Under the pieces are notes generated by a model, which was not told the DNA's origin, made no database searches, and saw only the letters and a list, made by a program, of their open reading frames with translations. Position numbers and translations under genes: made by a program. From positions 3,882,001 through 3,946,000 of the forward strand of contig NZ_CP034235.1 in assembly GCF_009728935.1 (NCBI RefSeq): 64,000 nt of DNA, read 5' to 3'. Every line of letters starts with the position of its first letter. Positions within the stretch are counted from its first letter, which is position 1. Positions 16,548-24,921 of the stretch are shown in pieces. The DNA is from Paenibacillus psychroresistens (lineage in GTDB: Bacteria > Bacillota > Bacilli > Paenibacillales > NBRC-103111).

Positions 16548-17537
16548 ATGACATTAAAAGTCGGAGTCGTTGGGATCGGAAACATCGGAACCATACACGC
16601 AAATGTGTACACGGAGCACGCAAAGACTGAGCTTGTTGCCGTTTGCGACATTGTGAAAGAGAAGGCAGATGCGGCCGCAGCAAAGTACGGATGCAAAGCC
16701 TTTTATAGTGTGCGAGAGATGCTGGAAAGCGGAATTCATCTCGATGCCTGTTCGATGGCGACGAAGGGCGAGGAAAATGGGGGCGAGCATTATGTGCCCA
16801 CCATGGAGCTTCTAGCTGCAAATATACCTGTCCTTGGGGAGAAGCCGATCTCGAATCGGATTGATGAAGGAGAGCGAATGGTGGCTCTAGCCAAGGAGAA
16901 GCAGCTGCCTTTTGCCGTTAACCTAAACCACCGATTTACGCCGGCTGCACTTAGGGCTAAGGAATGGGTGGAGGAAGGCAGACTGGGTCAATTGCATATG
17001 ATTAATATGAAAATGTGGATTAACAACCCTGTTGAGACATCTCCATGGTTTCACCTCAGGGCGCTCCATCCTCATTCCTTCGACGTGATCCGTTATTTCT
17101 GCGGAGATGTGAAGCGAGTGGCGGCTTTCATGATGAAGGGAGAAGGTCGTAAGATCTGGTCCAATGCACAGGTGATGCTTGAGTTTGAGAATGGCGCGAT
17201 CGGCAATTTAGTTGGAAGCTATGATGCTGGTGCTAGTTATGGTTTGGAGCGCTGCGAAGTCGTTGGCTCCAAAGGGCGGTTTGTCTTGGATGATGCATGC
17301 GAGCTATTGACGTACTACCCTCGTCATAGCATTGCAACGGAGAGTTATAGCTATTTGGGGGGCATGCGCAATTTTAATGAAACGTTCAAAAGCCGAATCA
17401 GCGATTGGATTGAACAGCTTGACGCTAAGGTGCCTTACGATCAAATTAATGGTTCCGGTGAAGAAGCGCTGAAAGCACAATCGATCATTGAAGCGGCTAT
17501 TCGTTCTTTTGAAACATCTAGTATCGTCGAACTCTAA
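16548..17537 (+). CDS. Gfo/Idh/MocA family oxidoreductase (first copy)
   Basis: An NAD(P)-dependent dehydrogenase of 330 residues acting on sugars, sugar acids or inositols. The Rossmann motif GVVGIGNIGTIHA is at residues about 5-17. EKPIS near 97-101 is the family's Glu-Lys-Pro, with Lys as catalytic/cofactor residue. A substrate-binding region contains LNHRFTPAALRAK and HLRALHPHSFDVIRYFCGD, the latter with the likely catalytic His/Asp. I start at ATG 16548 because GGAGG lies 7 bases upstream; ATG 16542 is only 1 base from it. It is closely similar to the dehydrogenase at 19851, so the two arose by duplication and may catalyse paired oxidation and reduction. Confidence 0.9.
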   Translation: MTLKVGVVGIGNIGTIHANVYTEHAKTELVAVCDIVKEKADAAAAKYGCKAFYSVREMLESGIHLDACSMATKGEENGGEHYVPTMELLAANIPVLGEKPISNRIDEGERMVALAKEKQLPFAVNLNHRFTPAALRAKEWVEEGRLGQLHMINMKMWINNPVETSPWFHLRALHPHSFDVIRYFCGDVKRVAAFMMKGEGRKIWSNAQVMLEFENGAIGNLVGSYDAGASYGLERCEVVGSKGRFVLDDACELLTYYPRHSIATESYSYLGGMRNFNETFKSRISDWIEQLDAKVPYDQINGSGEEALKAQSIIEAAIRSFETSSIVEL

Positions 17538-17558
17538 GCATAAAGGGGGTAATAATGT

Positions 17559-18359
17559 ATGATTTCATTAGGTATTAATTCGGTCCTATTCAAGGATTTC
17601 GATTTCGCTACTGCGGCTCAGCATATTAAGCTTTGCGGGTATGACGGTGTTGAATTATCCGCGATTAAAGGGATGTGTGAGCATATCGAGCTTGATCGGT
17701 GGCGCGAGCAAGCAGCAGCAATCAAGCAGATCGCAGCAGATCATCAGCTCAAGCTGTTGTCCATGGAAGTAGCGGAACTCAACGAGACTAGGCTGTTATT
17801 AGCTTTCGAAGCAGCTGCTGAACTGGGCATTCCAATTGTGAATGTCGGTCCTGGCGGTAAATCAGATGTGGAGGAAGACCTCCAGTTTACGATTGAAAAG
17901 CTGACTCGTATGGCCAAATTAGCAGGAGAATATGGTGTTACACTTTGTGTGAAAGCCCATGTAGGTGGATCTATTTACAATACGTCCACCTCGTTAAGTG
18001 CTATGGAGTCGATCGCCGACTCTTCATTCGGAATTGACATGGATCCAAGCCATATATATCGCGCTGGTGAAAATCCGGAACAGGCGCTGCCTGCTGTTAT
18101 ATCACGCGTTAAGCACATTCATATTCGGGATTGCAGCGGTCGACAGGCAGGTCCCGGGTCAATTGATAAGCAAGCTTGCGGTCGAGGAGACATTGATCTG
18201 ATTGGGTATTGTCAAGTGCTTGCTGACAGCGGGTATGACGGTCCGGTGTGCCTGGAGGTTATCGGTGCTAATGGTCACTCACTTACTGAGGTATCTATAG
18301 TTGCAGCTGAAAGCTATGGCTACTTGAATGCCGTGCTCCGTTCGTCTGGAGCGAGATAA
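17559..18359 (+). CDS. Sugar phosphate isomerase/epimerase family protein (second copy)
   Basis: A 266-residue TIM barrel, distinct from the one at 14863. N-terminal MISLGINSVLFKDFDF and GYDGVELSAIKG are family-typical. At the first ligand position it has LCVKAHVGGSIYNT rather than a Glu, while Asp (GIDMDPSHIY), His (HIHIRD) and Glu (VCLEVIG) are present. A Lys/His-based subfamily is therefore likely. GGGGGT precedes ATG 17559, 21 bp after the dehydrogenase stop. Role: probable epimerase or dehydratase step on the imported sugar; the substrate cannot be read from sequence. Confidence 0.82.
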   Translation: MISLGINSVLFKDFDFATAAQHIKLCGYDGVELSAIKGMCEHIELDRWREQAAAIKQIAADHQLKLLSMEVAELNETRLLLAFEAAAELGIPIVNVGPGGKSDVEEDLQFTIEKLTRMAKLAGEYGVTLCVKAHVGGSIYNTSTSLSAMESIADSSFGIDMDPSHIYRAGENPEQALPAVISRVKHIHIRDCSGRQAGPGSIDKQACGRGDIDLIGYCQVLADSGYDGPVCLEVIGANGHSLTEVSIVAAESYGYLNAVLRSSGAR

Positions 18360-18389
18360 ATCCGAATTGAACGATAAGGAGATAGAGGT

Positions 18390-19823
18390 ATGACACCTAA
18401 ATTACCTAATTTGCTGCTGCTAGGAATTGATAGCCTACGCAGGGACCACATGAGCGGTTATGGTTATAAGAGGCTTACGACGCCGCATATCGACAGATTT
18501 AGTCAAACAGGTGTGTTATTTGAACAACATTTCTCCCCAAGTATCCCGACGACTCCCGGGTATGCCTCGATGTTAACTGGCATGGATTGCTTCGGTACGG
18601 ATGTAGTCGCACTTCGGCATGGGGGTGATGTCGGTGAACATGTGACGACGTTAGCTGAACTCTTAGAGCAGAACGGCTACAACACGACTTGTATTGGATT
18701 CACCGGAAACCCATCATCTCGTGGTTTCCAAAACTATTTGGATTACGAAAGCTGGGGCGCCGATCATACGGGCAGAAGTCCGAAGGCAGACAATATGAAC
18801 CGGGTTGCAATTCCTGAGTTGAAGCGACTGAAAGAGGAAGGAAAACCATTTTTCCTCTTTCTTCGCCATATGGATCCCCATTCCCCTTATTTACCGCCGA
18901 AACCATTCGAGCGAATATTTTATGAGGGTAACGAGTGTGATCCAGATAACCATTCATTGGATGAATTATATAAGTTTAAACCTTTTGCTGATTACTTTAG
19001 CTCCTGGTTCCCAGAAGGATGTTCGGATAGCAGTTATATTGATGCACAGTATGATGGAGCTATTGCTTATATGGATGCAGGCATTCAAGCGATCTTCACC
19101 TCTCTTGCAGCGTTGGGACTCGAGGAAGATACACTTGTCGTCATCACCTCAGACCATGGTGAAACCTTAAATGAACACGACTGTTACTACGATCATCATG
19201 GTTTATATGAAACCAATTTGCGTGTTCCTCTGATTCTCAGATTCCCTGGGAAGCTGCCAGAAGGGAAAAGAGTGTCTAGTGTCACGCAAATTAAGGACAT
19301 TATGCCAACGATTCTTGAACTTCTAAGCATCGAAAGCGATATTCCCTTTGACGGCCGCAGCTTAATGCCTTTAGTAGCAGGTAAATTGCAGATTCCAGAG
19401 AGCGAAATGTATCTCACAGAATGTACTTGGATGCGTAAGCACGGGTGGCGGACACAGGAATGGAAGCTAATCGTGGCTCTAGAGCCTGATCTGCATTTCA
19501 AACCAACATTCGAGTTGTATAACTTGATTCGTGACCCTGATGAGCTTCTGAATGTTGTCGATAAAGAGCCAGACATTGTTGCTTCTTTGTTGGCTCGAAT
19601 AGAAACTCATATCGCTAAGCGGGAAAGTCAAACAGGCCGTGAGAATCCGATCTACACGAATCTAAACTGGCATGGACTCGGCTGCGGACCTTTTAAAACA
19701 TCTCAACAAGCTTTCGATTCGATGCATATTGGATCACCGAGATCAGCAAAAATGCTGCAGACCAAGGACGAAGAGGTGGATTCCACTATGGAGGTAGATA
19801 CTGCTGAACAGTCGTCTGCTTAA
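18390..19823 (+). CDS. Sulfatase-superfamily hydrolase lacking the formylglycine Cys/Ser (Thr54)
   Basis: A 477-residue alkaline phosphatase/sulfatase superfamily protein. Metal-site elements are present: NLLLLGIDSLRRD at the N-terminus, PHID near 32, ITSDHGETLNEHD near 252-264 and HHGLYE near 270. At the position of the sulfatase Cys-x-Pro-x-Arg, counted back from the conserved Leu-Thr-Gly, the sequence is Thr54-Thr-Pro-Gly-Tyr. It therefore cannot make formylglycine and may use Thr as nucleophile, as some phosphodiesterases and phosphotransferases of the superfamily do. No signal peptide, so it is cytosolic and acts on an imported substrate. AAGGAG precedes ATG 18390. Confidence 0.85.
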   Translation: MTPKLPNLLLLGIDSLRRDHMSGYGYKRLTTPHIDRFSQTGVLFEQHFSPSIPTTPGYASMLTGMDCFGTDVVALRHGGDVGEHVTTLAELLEQNGYNTTCIGFTGNPSSRGFQNYLDYESWGADHTGRSPKADNMNRVAIPELKRLKEEGKPFFLFLRHMDPHSPYLPPKPFERIFYEGNECDPDNHSLDELYKFKPFADYFSSWFPEGCSDSSYIDAQYDGAIAYMDAGIQAIFTSLAALGLEEDTLVVITSDHGETLNEHDCYYDHHGLYETNLRVPLILRFPGKLPEGKRVSSVTQIKDIMPTILELLSIESDIPFDGRSLMPLVAGKLQIPESEMYLTECTWMRKHGWRTQEWKLIVALEPDLHFKPTFELYNLIRDPDELLNVVDKEPDIVASLLARIETHIAKRESQTGRENPIYTNLNWHGLGCGPFKTSQQAFDSMHIGSPRSAKMLQTKDEEVDSTMEVDTAEQSSA

Positions 19824-19850
19824 TAGGTGAAGATAGGAGGAGTTTCATTC

Positions 19851-20846
19851 ATGCTAAAAGTAGCTGTTGTTGGTGTGAATCATATCGGGCGGATTCATTG
19901 CCGCTGCTATGCCGAACACTTGGATGTTGAATTGATAGCAGTTTGTGACTTAAACAAAGAGCTTGCAGACAAAGTTGCAGCTCAATTTCATGTAAAAGCT
20001 TATTACGATATAGATAAGATGCTGGAATGTGAAGAGATAGATATCGTTAGTGTTGCAACAGGCGGTATAGAGAACGGATCCCATCATAGGGATCCTGTCA
20101 TGAAAGCAATCGCAGCTGGCAAAAACGTGCTAGTCGAGAAGCCGATTTCGAATCGCATCGAAGAAGCCCAAGAAATGGTCCAGTTCGCTAGGGATAATGG
20201 AGTTCGCTTCGGCTGTAATCTCAATCATCGCTTCACTCCTGCAGCGCAAAAGGCAAAGCAATGGATCGATACAGGCGACATAGGACATATGCTTTTCGTG
20301 AATATGAAGCTGACGATTGGTAACCCCAATGAATCGAGTCCATGGATTCACTTGCGTGCGCTGCATCCGCACTCTTTGGATGTAATGCGTTATTTTGCCG
20401 GTGATGTTCGCAGGGTTCAAGCTTTTCTGACACGAGCACCAGGCAGGTCTGTCTGGTCAACCGCCTCTATTAATTTGGAGTTCGCCTCTGGCGCTGTTGG
20501 TCACTTAATGGGAAGCTATGACATGTTTGGGGGGCATTCGATCGAAGCTTGTGAAGTCGCTGGAAACCAAGGGAGATTCGTGCTCGATAATGTTTATGAA
20601 TCACTTACCTATTACCCTCACAAACAGGAAGAGCTTCGTGTTTATCGCAACTCCATTATGGGTGGCATGCGGGGGTTTGAGGATACTTTCCGAATGAGGT
20701 TAGACGTCTTTATCCGCCAAGTGAAGGAAGGTGTATCACCCGATCTGGTCGAAGCATCTGGCGCTGATGCTCTTGCTGTTCAAGAAATTATAGAAGCAGC
20801 TATTCGCTCTCATCTTTCAAACGGTGCAGTGATTGCAGTTTCCTAA
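19851..20846 (+). CDS. Gfo/Idh/MocA family oxidoreductase (second copy)
   Basis: A 331-residue NAD(P)-dependent dehydrogenase, paralogous to 16548. Rossmann motif VAVVGVNHIGRIHCR at the N-terminus, EKPISNRIEEA near 97-107, LNHRFTPAAQKAK, and HLRALHPHSLDVMRYFAGDV almost residue for residue like the first copy. The second Gly of GxGxxG is replaced (GVNHIG), while the first copy has GIGNIG, hinting at different cofactor preference. I start at ATG 19851 (MLKVAVVGV), although an in-frame ATG at 19827 exists; AGGAGG at about 19836-19841 fits the later start. Neighbours on both sides are sulfatase-superfamily genes and the APS-kinase-like gene. Confidence 0.9.
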   Translation: MLKVAVVGVNHIGRIHCRCYAEHLDVELIAVCDLNKELADKVAAQFHVKAYYDIDKMLECEEIDIVSVATGGIENGSHHRDPVMKAIAAGKNVLVEKPISNRIEEAQEMVQFARDNGVRFGCNLNHRFTPAAQKAKQWIDTGDIGHMLFVNMKLTIGNPNESSPWIHLRALHPHSLDVMRYFAGDVRRVQAFLTRAPGRSVWSTASINLEFASGAVGHLMGSYDMFGGHSIEACEVAGNQGRFVLDNVYESLTYYPHKQEELRVYRNSIMGGMRGFEDTFRMRLDVFIRQVKEGVSPDLVEASGADALAVQEIIEAAIRSHLSNGAVIAVS

Positions 20847-20883
20847 AATGCTGCCGTAATGACCGATCCAAAGGAGGAAGGTT

Positions 20884-21423
20884 ATGAACGAACAAGGGCT
20901 AGTTTTATGGTTTACAGGGCTCTCCGGGGCTGGGAAATCAACGACGGCTCGTGCTTTAGTTGAAACCCTACAATTAAATGGCGGGAAAGTAGAACTGCTT
21001 GATGGGGATGATCTTCGTAAGACCATTTCCAAAGGGCTTGGATTCAGTCGGGAGGATCGAATCGATAATATTCGTCGAATCGTTTATTTAAGCCGTTTAT
21101 TGTCACGAAACGGTGTTACGGTTATTGTATCCGTGATTACCCCCTATGAGGAAATGAGAGAGCTTGCTCGCACGGAGATTCCTGGATATGTCGAAATATT
21201 CGTCGATTGTCCATTGGAAGTATGTGAACGCCGTGATGTTAAAGGGCTATATGCCAAAGCAAGAAACTTAGAAATCTCCCAATTTACAGGGATCAGTGAT
21301 CCTTATGATATTCCTGAACAGTCCGATATCGTTATCCGTACACACAAGGATGAACTCCAGTACAATGTTGCCTTAATAATGGATTATATGACGACCAAAT
21401 CGGTACGGGGTGAGCCTGTATGA
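20884..21423 (+). CDS. Adenylylsulfate kinase-like protein (CysC family)
   Basis: A 179-residue P-loop kinase of the APS kinase family, which phosphorylates adenosine 5'-phosphosulfate to PAPS. Walker A GLSGAGKST is at residues 12-20. DGDDLRKTISKGLGFSREDR near 41-60 and NIRRI match the APS-binding region; VKGLYAKAR and FTGISDPYD near 118-142 match the family's C-terminal signature. The usual FISPYR loop reads VSVITPYEEMR, so substrate preference may have shifted. No ATP sulfurylase, PAPS reductase or sulfotransferase is in the window. Located between a dehydrogenase and a sulfatase-like gene and overlapping the latter by 4 bp, it looks specialised rather than part of sulfate assimilation. Confidence 0.85.
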   Translation: MNEQGLVLWFTGLSGAGKSTTARALVETLQLNGGKVELLDGDDLRKTISKGLGFSREDRIDNIRRIVYLSRLLSRNGVTVIVSVITPYEEMRELARTEIPGYVEIFVDCPLEVCERRDVKGLYAKARNLEISQFTGISDPYDIPEQSDIVIRTHKDELQYNVALIMDYMTTKSVRGEPV

Positions 21424-22823
21424 ATATTGTATTTATTTCGTTAGACACGCTACGGGCGTCCCGTCTTGGTTGCTATGGGTACAATAAGCCTACTTCACCT
21501 TATATGGATCAAATTGCTGCTCATGGTGTGCTCTTCGAAAGAGCGTATGCCGCAGATATTCCTACAGAAGTGGCGCATACAGGTATTTTTACAGGAAAAG
21601 TTGGTTTACGAACAGGGGTTGTAGCCCATGGATCCCCTTTGACACATTTGCCGAAAAAAGAACCTTGGCTGCCTTCCCTGCTTCAAAATTATGGTTTCAC
21701 AACGGGGGCAGTCGATAACTTATACCAATTGAAGGAATGGTTCGCTAGAGGATATCGGTATTACATCAACTCCGTCGGAAAAAAGCGCGGTATAGATGGA
21801 GAAACGGTAAATAAGCTAGCCTTTCCTTGGATTCATGAACATAAACAGGATAATTTCTTCCTGTTTCTCCACTATTGGGACCCACATACCCCCTATCAGC
21901 CGCCGCAATCCTATGTTCCACAATTTTATAAGCAGGGTCAGAACCCTTATGACCCTGCTAATCAAAGTATGCAAGCTGCATATAATCATGCGGCTTACCC
22001 TTTTTTCAAGCATCATCACTATGATCTTCTGGGTCCTGTAACCGATGCCGCGTATATGAATGCCCTGTATGATGCTGAAGTTCGATATTTGGATGATCGA
22101 CTACGTGAACTCGACGAACGGCTAATTGAAGAGGGACTTTACGATGACACGCTGCTCATTTTGTTCGGGGATCACGGAGAAAGTCTGACAGAACATGATA
22201 TTTATTGGGATCATTGCGGATTATATGAAACGACAGTTCATGTGCCAATGCTGATGAGGTGGCCAAGGCGTATTCCGTCTGGGCGCAGAGTAACTGGCCT
22301 TGTCCAGCAGGTAGATATGATGCCTACAGTACTCGAAGCAGCAGGTATCACATTACCGCCTTCCTTGGATGGACGCAGCCTATGGCCTAGTATCCGGGGG
22401 GAAGCAGACGGCACTCGCGATTTCATTTATCTGAGCGAATGCGCATGGCAGGCCAGCCGAGGAATCGTCACGAAGGATTACAAATTTATACGAACATTAG
22501 ATTCAGGACCATTTGTACGTCCTAGAAGAGAATTATATGATCTGCGTTCCGATCCAAAGGAAACGCTGAATGTGGCCGAAAGCTGTACCCTTATGGCGGA
22601 TGATCTTGAGTATCGTCTAGATGAATGGGTTGCCCAAATACTTAACGGACAAGTGGATCCCATGACTACACAGATTGAGGCAGGTCTCCCATTTCGTAAC
22701 CGTATTAACGAGATTCTGAGGCAATACGGACTTACTTGGTCGCAATGGATGGAGAATCCCTGTCGGGAACGTTTCGATGATGCAGCTATAGCGGCAAGTC
22801 ATGAAGGGAGTTCCTCCATTTGA
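21420..22823 (+). CDS. Sulfatase-superfamily hydrolase lacking the formylglycine Cys/Ser (Thr49)
   Basis: A 467-residue cytosolic hydrolase related to the one at 18390. N-terminal ISLDTLRASRLGCYGY, metal-binding LFGDHGESLTEHD near 246-258 and DHCGLYE are clear superfamily motifs. At the sulfatase nucleophile position it has Thr49-Glu-Val-Ala-His instead of Cys-x-Pro-x-Arg. Many uncharacterised proteins with a DTLRADHLGCYGY-type start also have Thr here, so this is a real subfamily rather than a dead copy. Start overlaps the APS-kinase-like gene (ATGA), stop overlaps the next sulfatase start, so all three are translationally coupled. Confidence 0.85.
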   Translation: MNIVFISLDTLRASRLGCYGYNKPTSPYMDQIAAHGVLFERAYAADIPTEVAHTGIFTGKVGLRTGVVAHGSPLTHLPKKEPWLPSLLQNYGFTTGAVDNLYQLKEWFARGYRYYINSVGKKRGIDGETVNKLAFPWIHEHKQDNFFLFLHYWDPHTPYQPPQSYVPQFYKQGQNPYDPANQSMQAAYNHAAYPFFKHHHYDLLGPVTDAAYMNALYDAEVRYLDDRLRELDERLIEEGLYDDTLLILFGDHGESLTEHDIYWDHCGLYETTVHVPMLMRWPRRIPSGRRVTGLVQQVDMMPTVLEAAGITLPPSLDGRSLWPSIRGEADGTRDFIYLSECAWQASRGIVTKDYKFIRTLDSGPFVRPRRELYDLRSDPKETLNVAESCTLMADDLEYRLDEWVAQILNGQVDPMTTQIEAGLPFRNRINEILRQYGLTWSQWMENPCRERFDDAAIAASHEGSSSI

Positions 22824-24220
22824 AGAATCAACCCAATATCCTGATCATCATGGTCGATCAGCTTCGATATGATTGTCTTGGCTTCAGCAGCATGGCACCT
22901 GTTATTACACCTCATATCGATGCGTTGGCTTCAGAAGGAATGTGGTTCAACAGCGCTTATAATCATATCCCAGTATGCGGCCCGGCAAGACAATCTTTCA
23001 TATGTGGCCAGCGGCCTGAAACATTCGGCGGACTTTGGAATTTTTCACTTGGTTTAAAAGTAAGTGCTTTGGAACCAGCTGCCTATTCATGGGCACGATC
23101 TTTACAAAGTGCGGGCTACTATAATGGTTATATAGGTAAATGGGATGTACATCCCACCTACGATCCAACCTTTTATGGTTATTATGTATATGTGAATAGC
23201 GAGCAAATTTATCAAACTTGGATTACGGAACGTTATCCAGACTTAGCTTACGCAAATGAGTTATTTGGAGAAATAGATCCTTTACCATTGGCAGATACAC
23301 GAACCCATCAAACAGCACGAATGACCTCGGAGCTGCTCCAACAGCTGTCTAGATCCGGATCTCCGTGGCACCTTCGTGTTAATTTCAAGGAGCCTCATCT
23401 CCCATGCCGCCCCACAGCAGCGTTCGCTAATCTTTATTCAGCGGATAGTATTCCGGAGTGGGGCAGCTTTGTGGAGACTTTTGCCAATAAGCCTTATATC
23501 CAAGAACAACAGCTGCGAAACTGGCATGTTGCTCATTATGGTTGGCAGGATTGGGCGCCAATTGTCGCCCGTTATTACGCGATTATCAGCCAATTGGACG
23601 ATGCTTTGGGCTGCATTTTAAAGGAGCTGGATACGTTAGGAGAAAGTGATAATACAATTGTTATTTTCACTTCTGATCATGGAGATATGTGCGGTGGGCA
23701 TCGGATGATGGATAAACACTACATTATGTATGAGGACGTCGTTAAGGTGCCATTGATTATGCGTTGGCCTGGGGTTATAGCTCCAAACAGCTATTGTGAT
23801 GAATTCGTATATCCGCTTCTCGATTTGCCTCCTTCACTTTTGGAGTTCAGTGGTTCACCTTTGCCAACCAATCACCGGTTTCACGGGCAATCCATACAAC
23901 CTTTGCTAAAAGCTACGAATGAGATAACATGGAGAGATGAGGTTGTGGCTACCTATAATGGACAGCAATTCGGGCTTTACACCCAGCGCATGATTCGAAC
24001 GAGGGATTGGAAGTATGTGTGGAACACCACGGATGTGGACGAACTTTACGATATGCAAAGGGATCCAAATGAGCTGCACAATGTCATTTCGCATCCATCA
24101 AACAGTCATGTGGTCCAAGAACTTCGCAAACGTTTATATGACATTTTGTATCAAGACGGAGACGGTTTAGTTCAGAATCAATGGATGCGAGATCAACTAC
24201 TGCTAGGAAGGAAGAAGTAA
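22820..24220 (+). CDS. Sulfatase with Cys-type formylglycine motif
   Basis: A 466-residue sulfatase of the type I (formylglycine) family, hydrolysing sulfate esters. The activation motif is intact: Cys53-Gly-Pro-Ala-Arg57 in PVCGPARQSF. Other active-site elements: NILIIMVDQLRYD at the N-terminus, KWDVHP near 110, FKEPHLPC near 190, and FTSDHGDMCGGHRMMDKH near 283-300. It starts with TTG 22820, supported by GAAGGGAG upstream and overlap with the preceding stop. No signal peptide, so it is cytosolic and would act after uptake. It needs a maturase (anSME or FGE) encoded elsewhere. It is the last gene of the block. Confidence 0.9.
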   Translation: MKNQPNILIIMVDQLRYDCLGFSSMAPVITPHIDALASEGMWFNSAYNHIPVCGPARQSFICGQRPETFGGLWNFSLGLKVSALEPAAYSWARSLQSAGYYNGYIGKWDVHPTYDPTFYGYYVYVNSEQIYQTWITERYPDLAYANELFGEIDPLPLADTRTHQTARMTSELLQQLSRSGSPWHLRVNFKEPHLPCRPTAAFANLYSADSIPEWGSFVETFANKPYIQEQQLRNWHVAHYGWQDWAPIVARYYAIISQLDDALGCILKELDTLGESDNTIVIFTSDHGDMCGGHRMMDKHYIMYEDVVKVPLIMRWPGVIAPNSYCDEFVYPLLDLPPSLLEFSGSPLPTNHRFHGQSIQPLLKATNEITWRDEVVATYNGQQFGLYTQRMIRTRDWKYVWNTTDVDELYDMQRDPNELHNVISHPSNSHVVQELRKRLYDILYQDGDGLVQNQWMRDQLLLGRKK

Positions 24221-24263
24221 TCGCATATAAACATATAGAATATAAGTAGGAGGGGGAAAGGCA

Positions 24264-24836
24264 TTGTTAGATAAATCCATACCTTATTACAATGTGATCA
24301 TGAAGCGTAGTGCTGGTATTGCCTTGCCTAATTATTCTTTACCTGAAGGATATAAATTTACTTGGTATACTCCTAACGATGAAGAAAAATGGGCAGAGAT
24401 TGAAGCAGCTGTAGGTGAATTTGAAAATACAAAACAAGGCCTTGCTTATTTTCGGACTGAATATATGCCTTTTTTAGATGAGCTAAAACGGAGGCTTTTG
24501 TTTATACAGAATAAAGACGGTGAAGAGATAGGCACAATCACTAGTTGGTGGAACCTAACTGGAGAAGTACGACATCCATCCATCCATTGGTTTGCAGTGA
24601 AAAATGAGTATCAAGGTTTAGGACTGGGGAAGGCTTTGGTTTCAGAGTGTCTAAATAGATTACTGCTTTTGGAAGGTGACAAGGATATTTACTTACATAC
24701 ACAAACCTGGAGCTACAAAGCTATAGGACTTTACCTAAAGGCTGGTTTTGAAATTCTTGAAAAAGAGAGTTTTGGCCATTACAAAAATGATTATGAAAAG
24801 GCGATGCCTATTTTAAGATCAGTGTTGGATGTATAA
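24264..24836 (+). CDS. GNAT family N-acetyltransferase
   Basis: A 190-residue acyl-CoA-dependent acetyltransferase. The acetyl-CoA binding loop is VKNEYQGLGLGKALVSECLN near 112-131 (Q-x-x-G-x-G/A type), preceded by a beta strand with SIHWFAV. A C-terminal motif SYKAIGLYLKAGFEI is standard. TTG 24264 is the start, with AGGAGGGGG 6-8 bases upstream. It begins 43 bp after the sulfatase in the same direction and could be transcribed with that operon, but its composition and product type suggest an unrelated single gene. Substrate unknown. Confidence 0.85.
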   Translation: MLDKSIPYYNVIMKRSAGIALPNYSLPEGYKFTWYTPNDEEKWAEIEAAVGEFENTKQGLAYFRTEYMPFLDELKRRLLFIQNKDGEEIGTITSWWNLTGEVRHPSIHWFAVKNEYQGLGLGKALVSECLNRLLLLEGDKDIYLHTQTWSYKAIGLYLKAGFEILEKESFGHYKNDYEKAMPILRSVLDV

Positions 24837-24921
24837 TAAAGAGATGTTGCTATACATGATTAAAGCAAGAAAGTAAGAGATATAATAAATAAAAATGAGG
24901 CAATAGTAGAGGGGATTGGGC

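Noticed and set aside
20884..21423. Assigning the APS-kinase-like gene to ordinary sulfate assimilation (cysC of a cysDNC/cysH cluster)
   Set aside because: No sulfurylase, reductase or sulfite genes are adjacent; it is translationally coupled to a sulfatase-like gene in a sugar operon, so I left the gene symbol empty.
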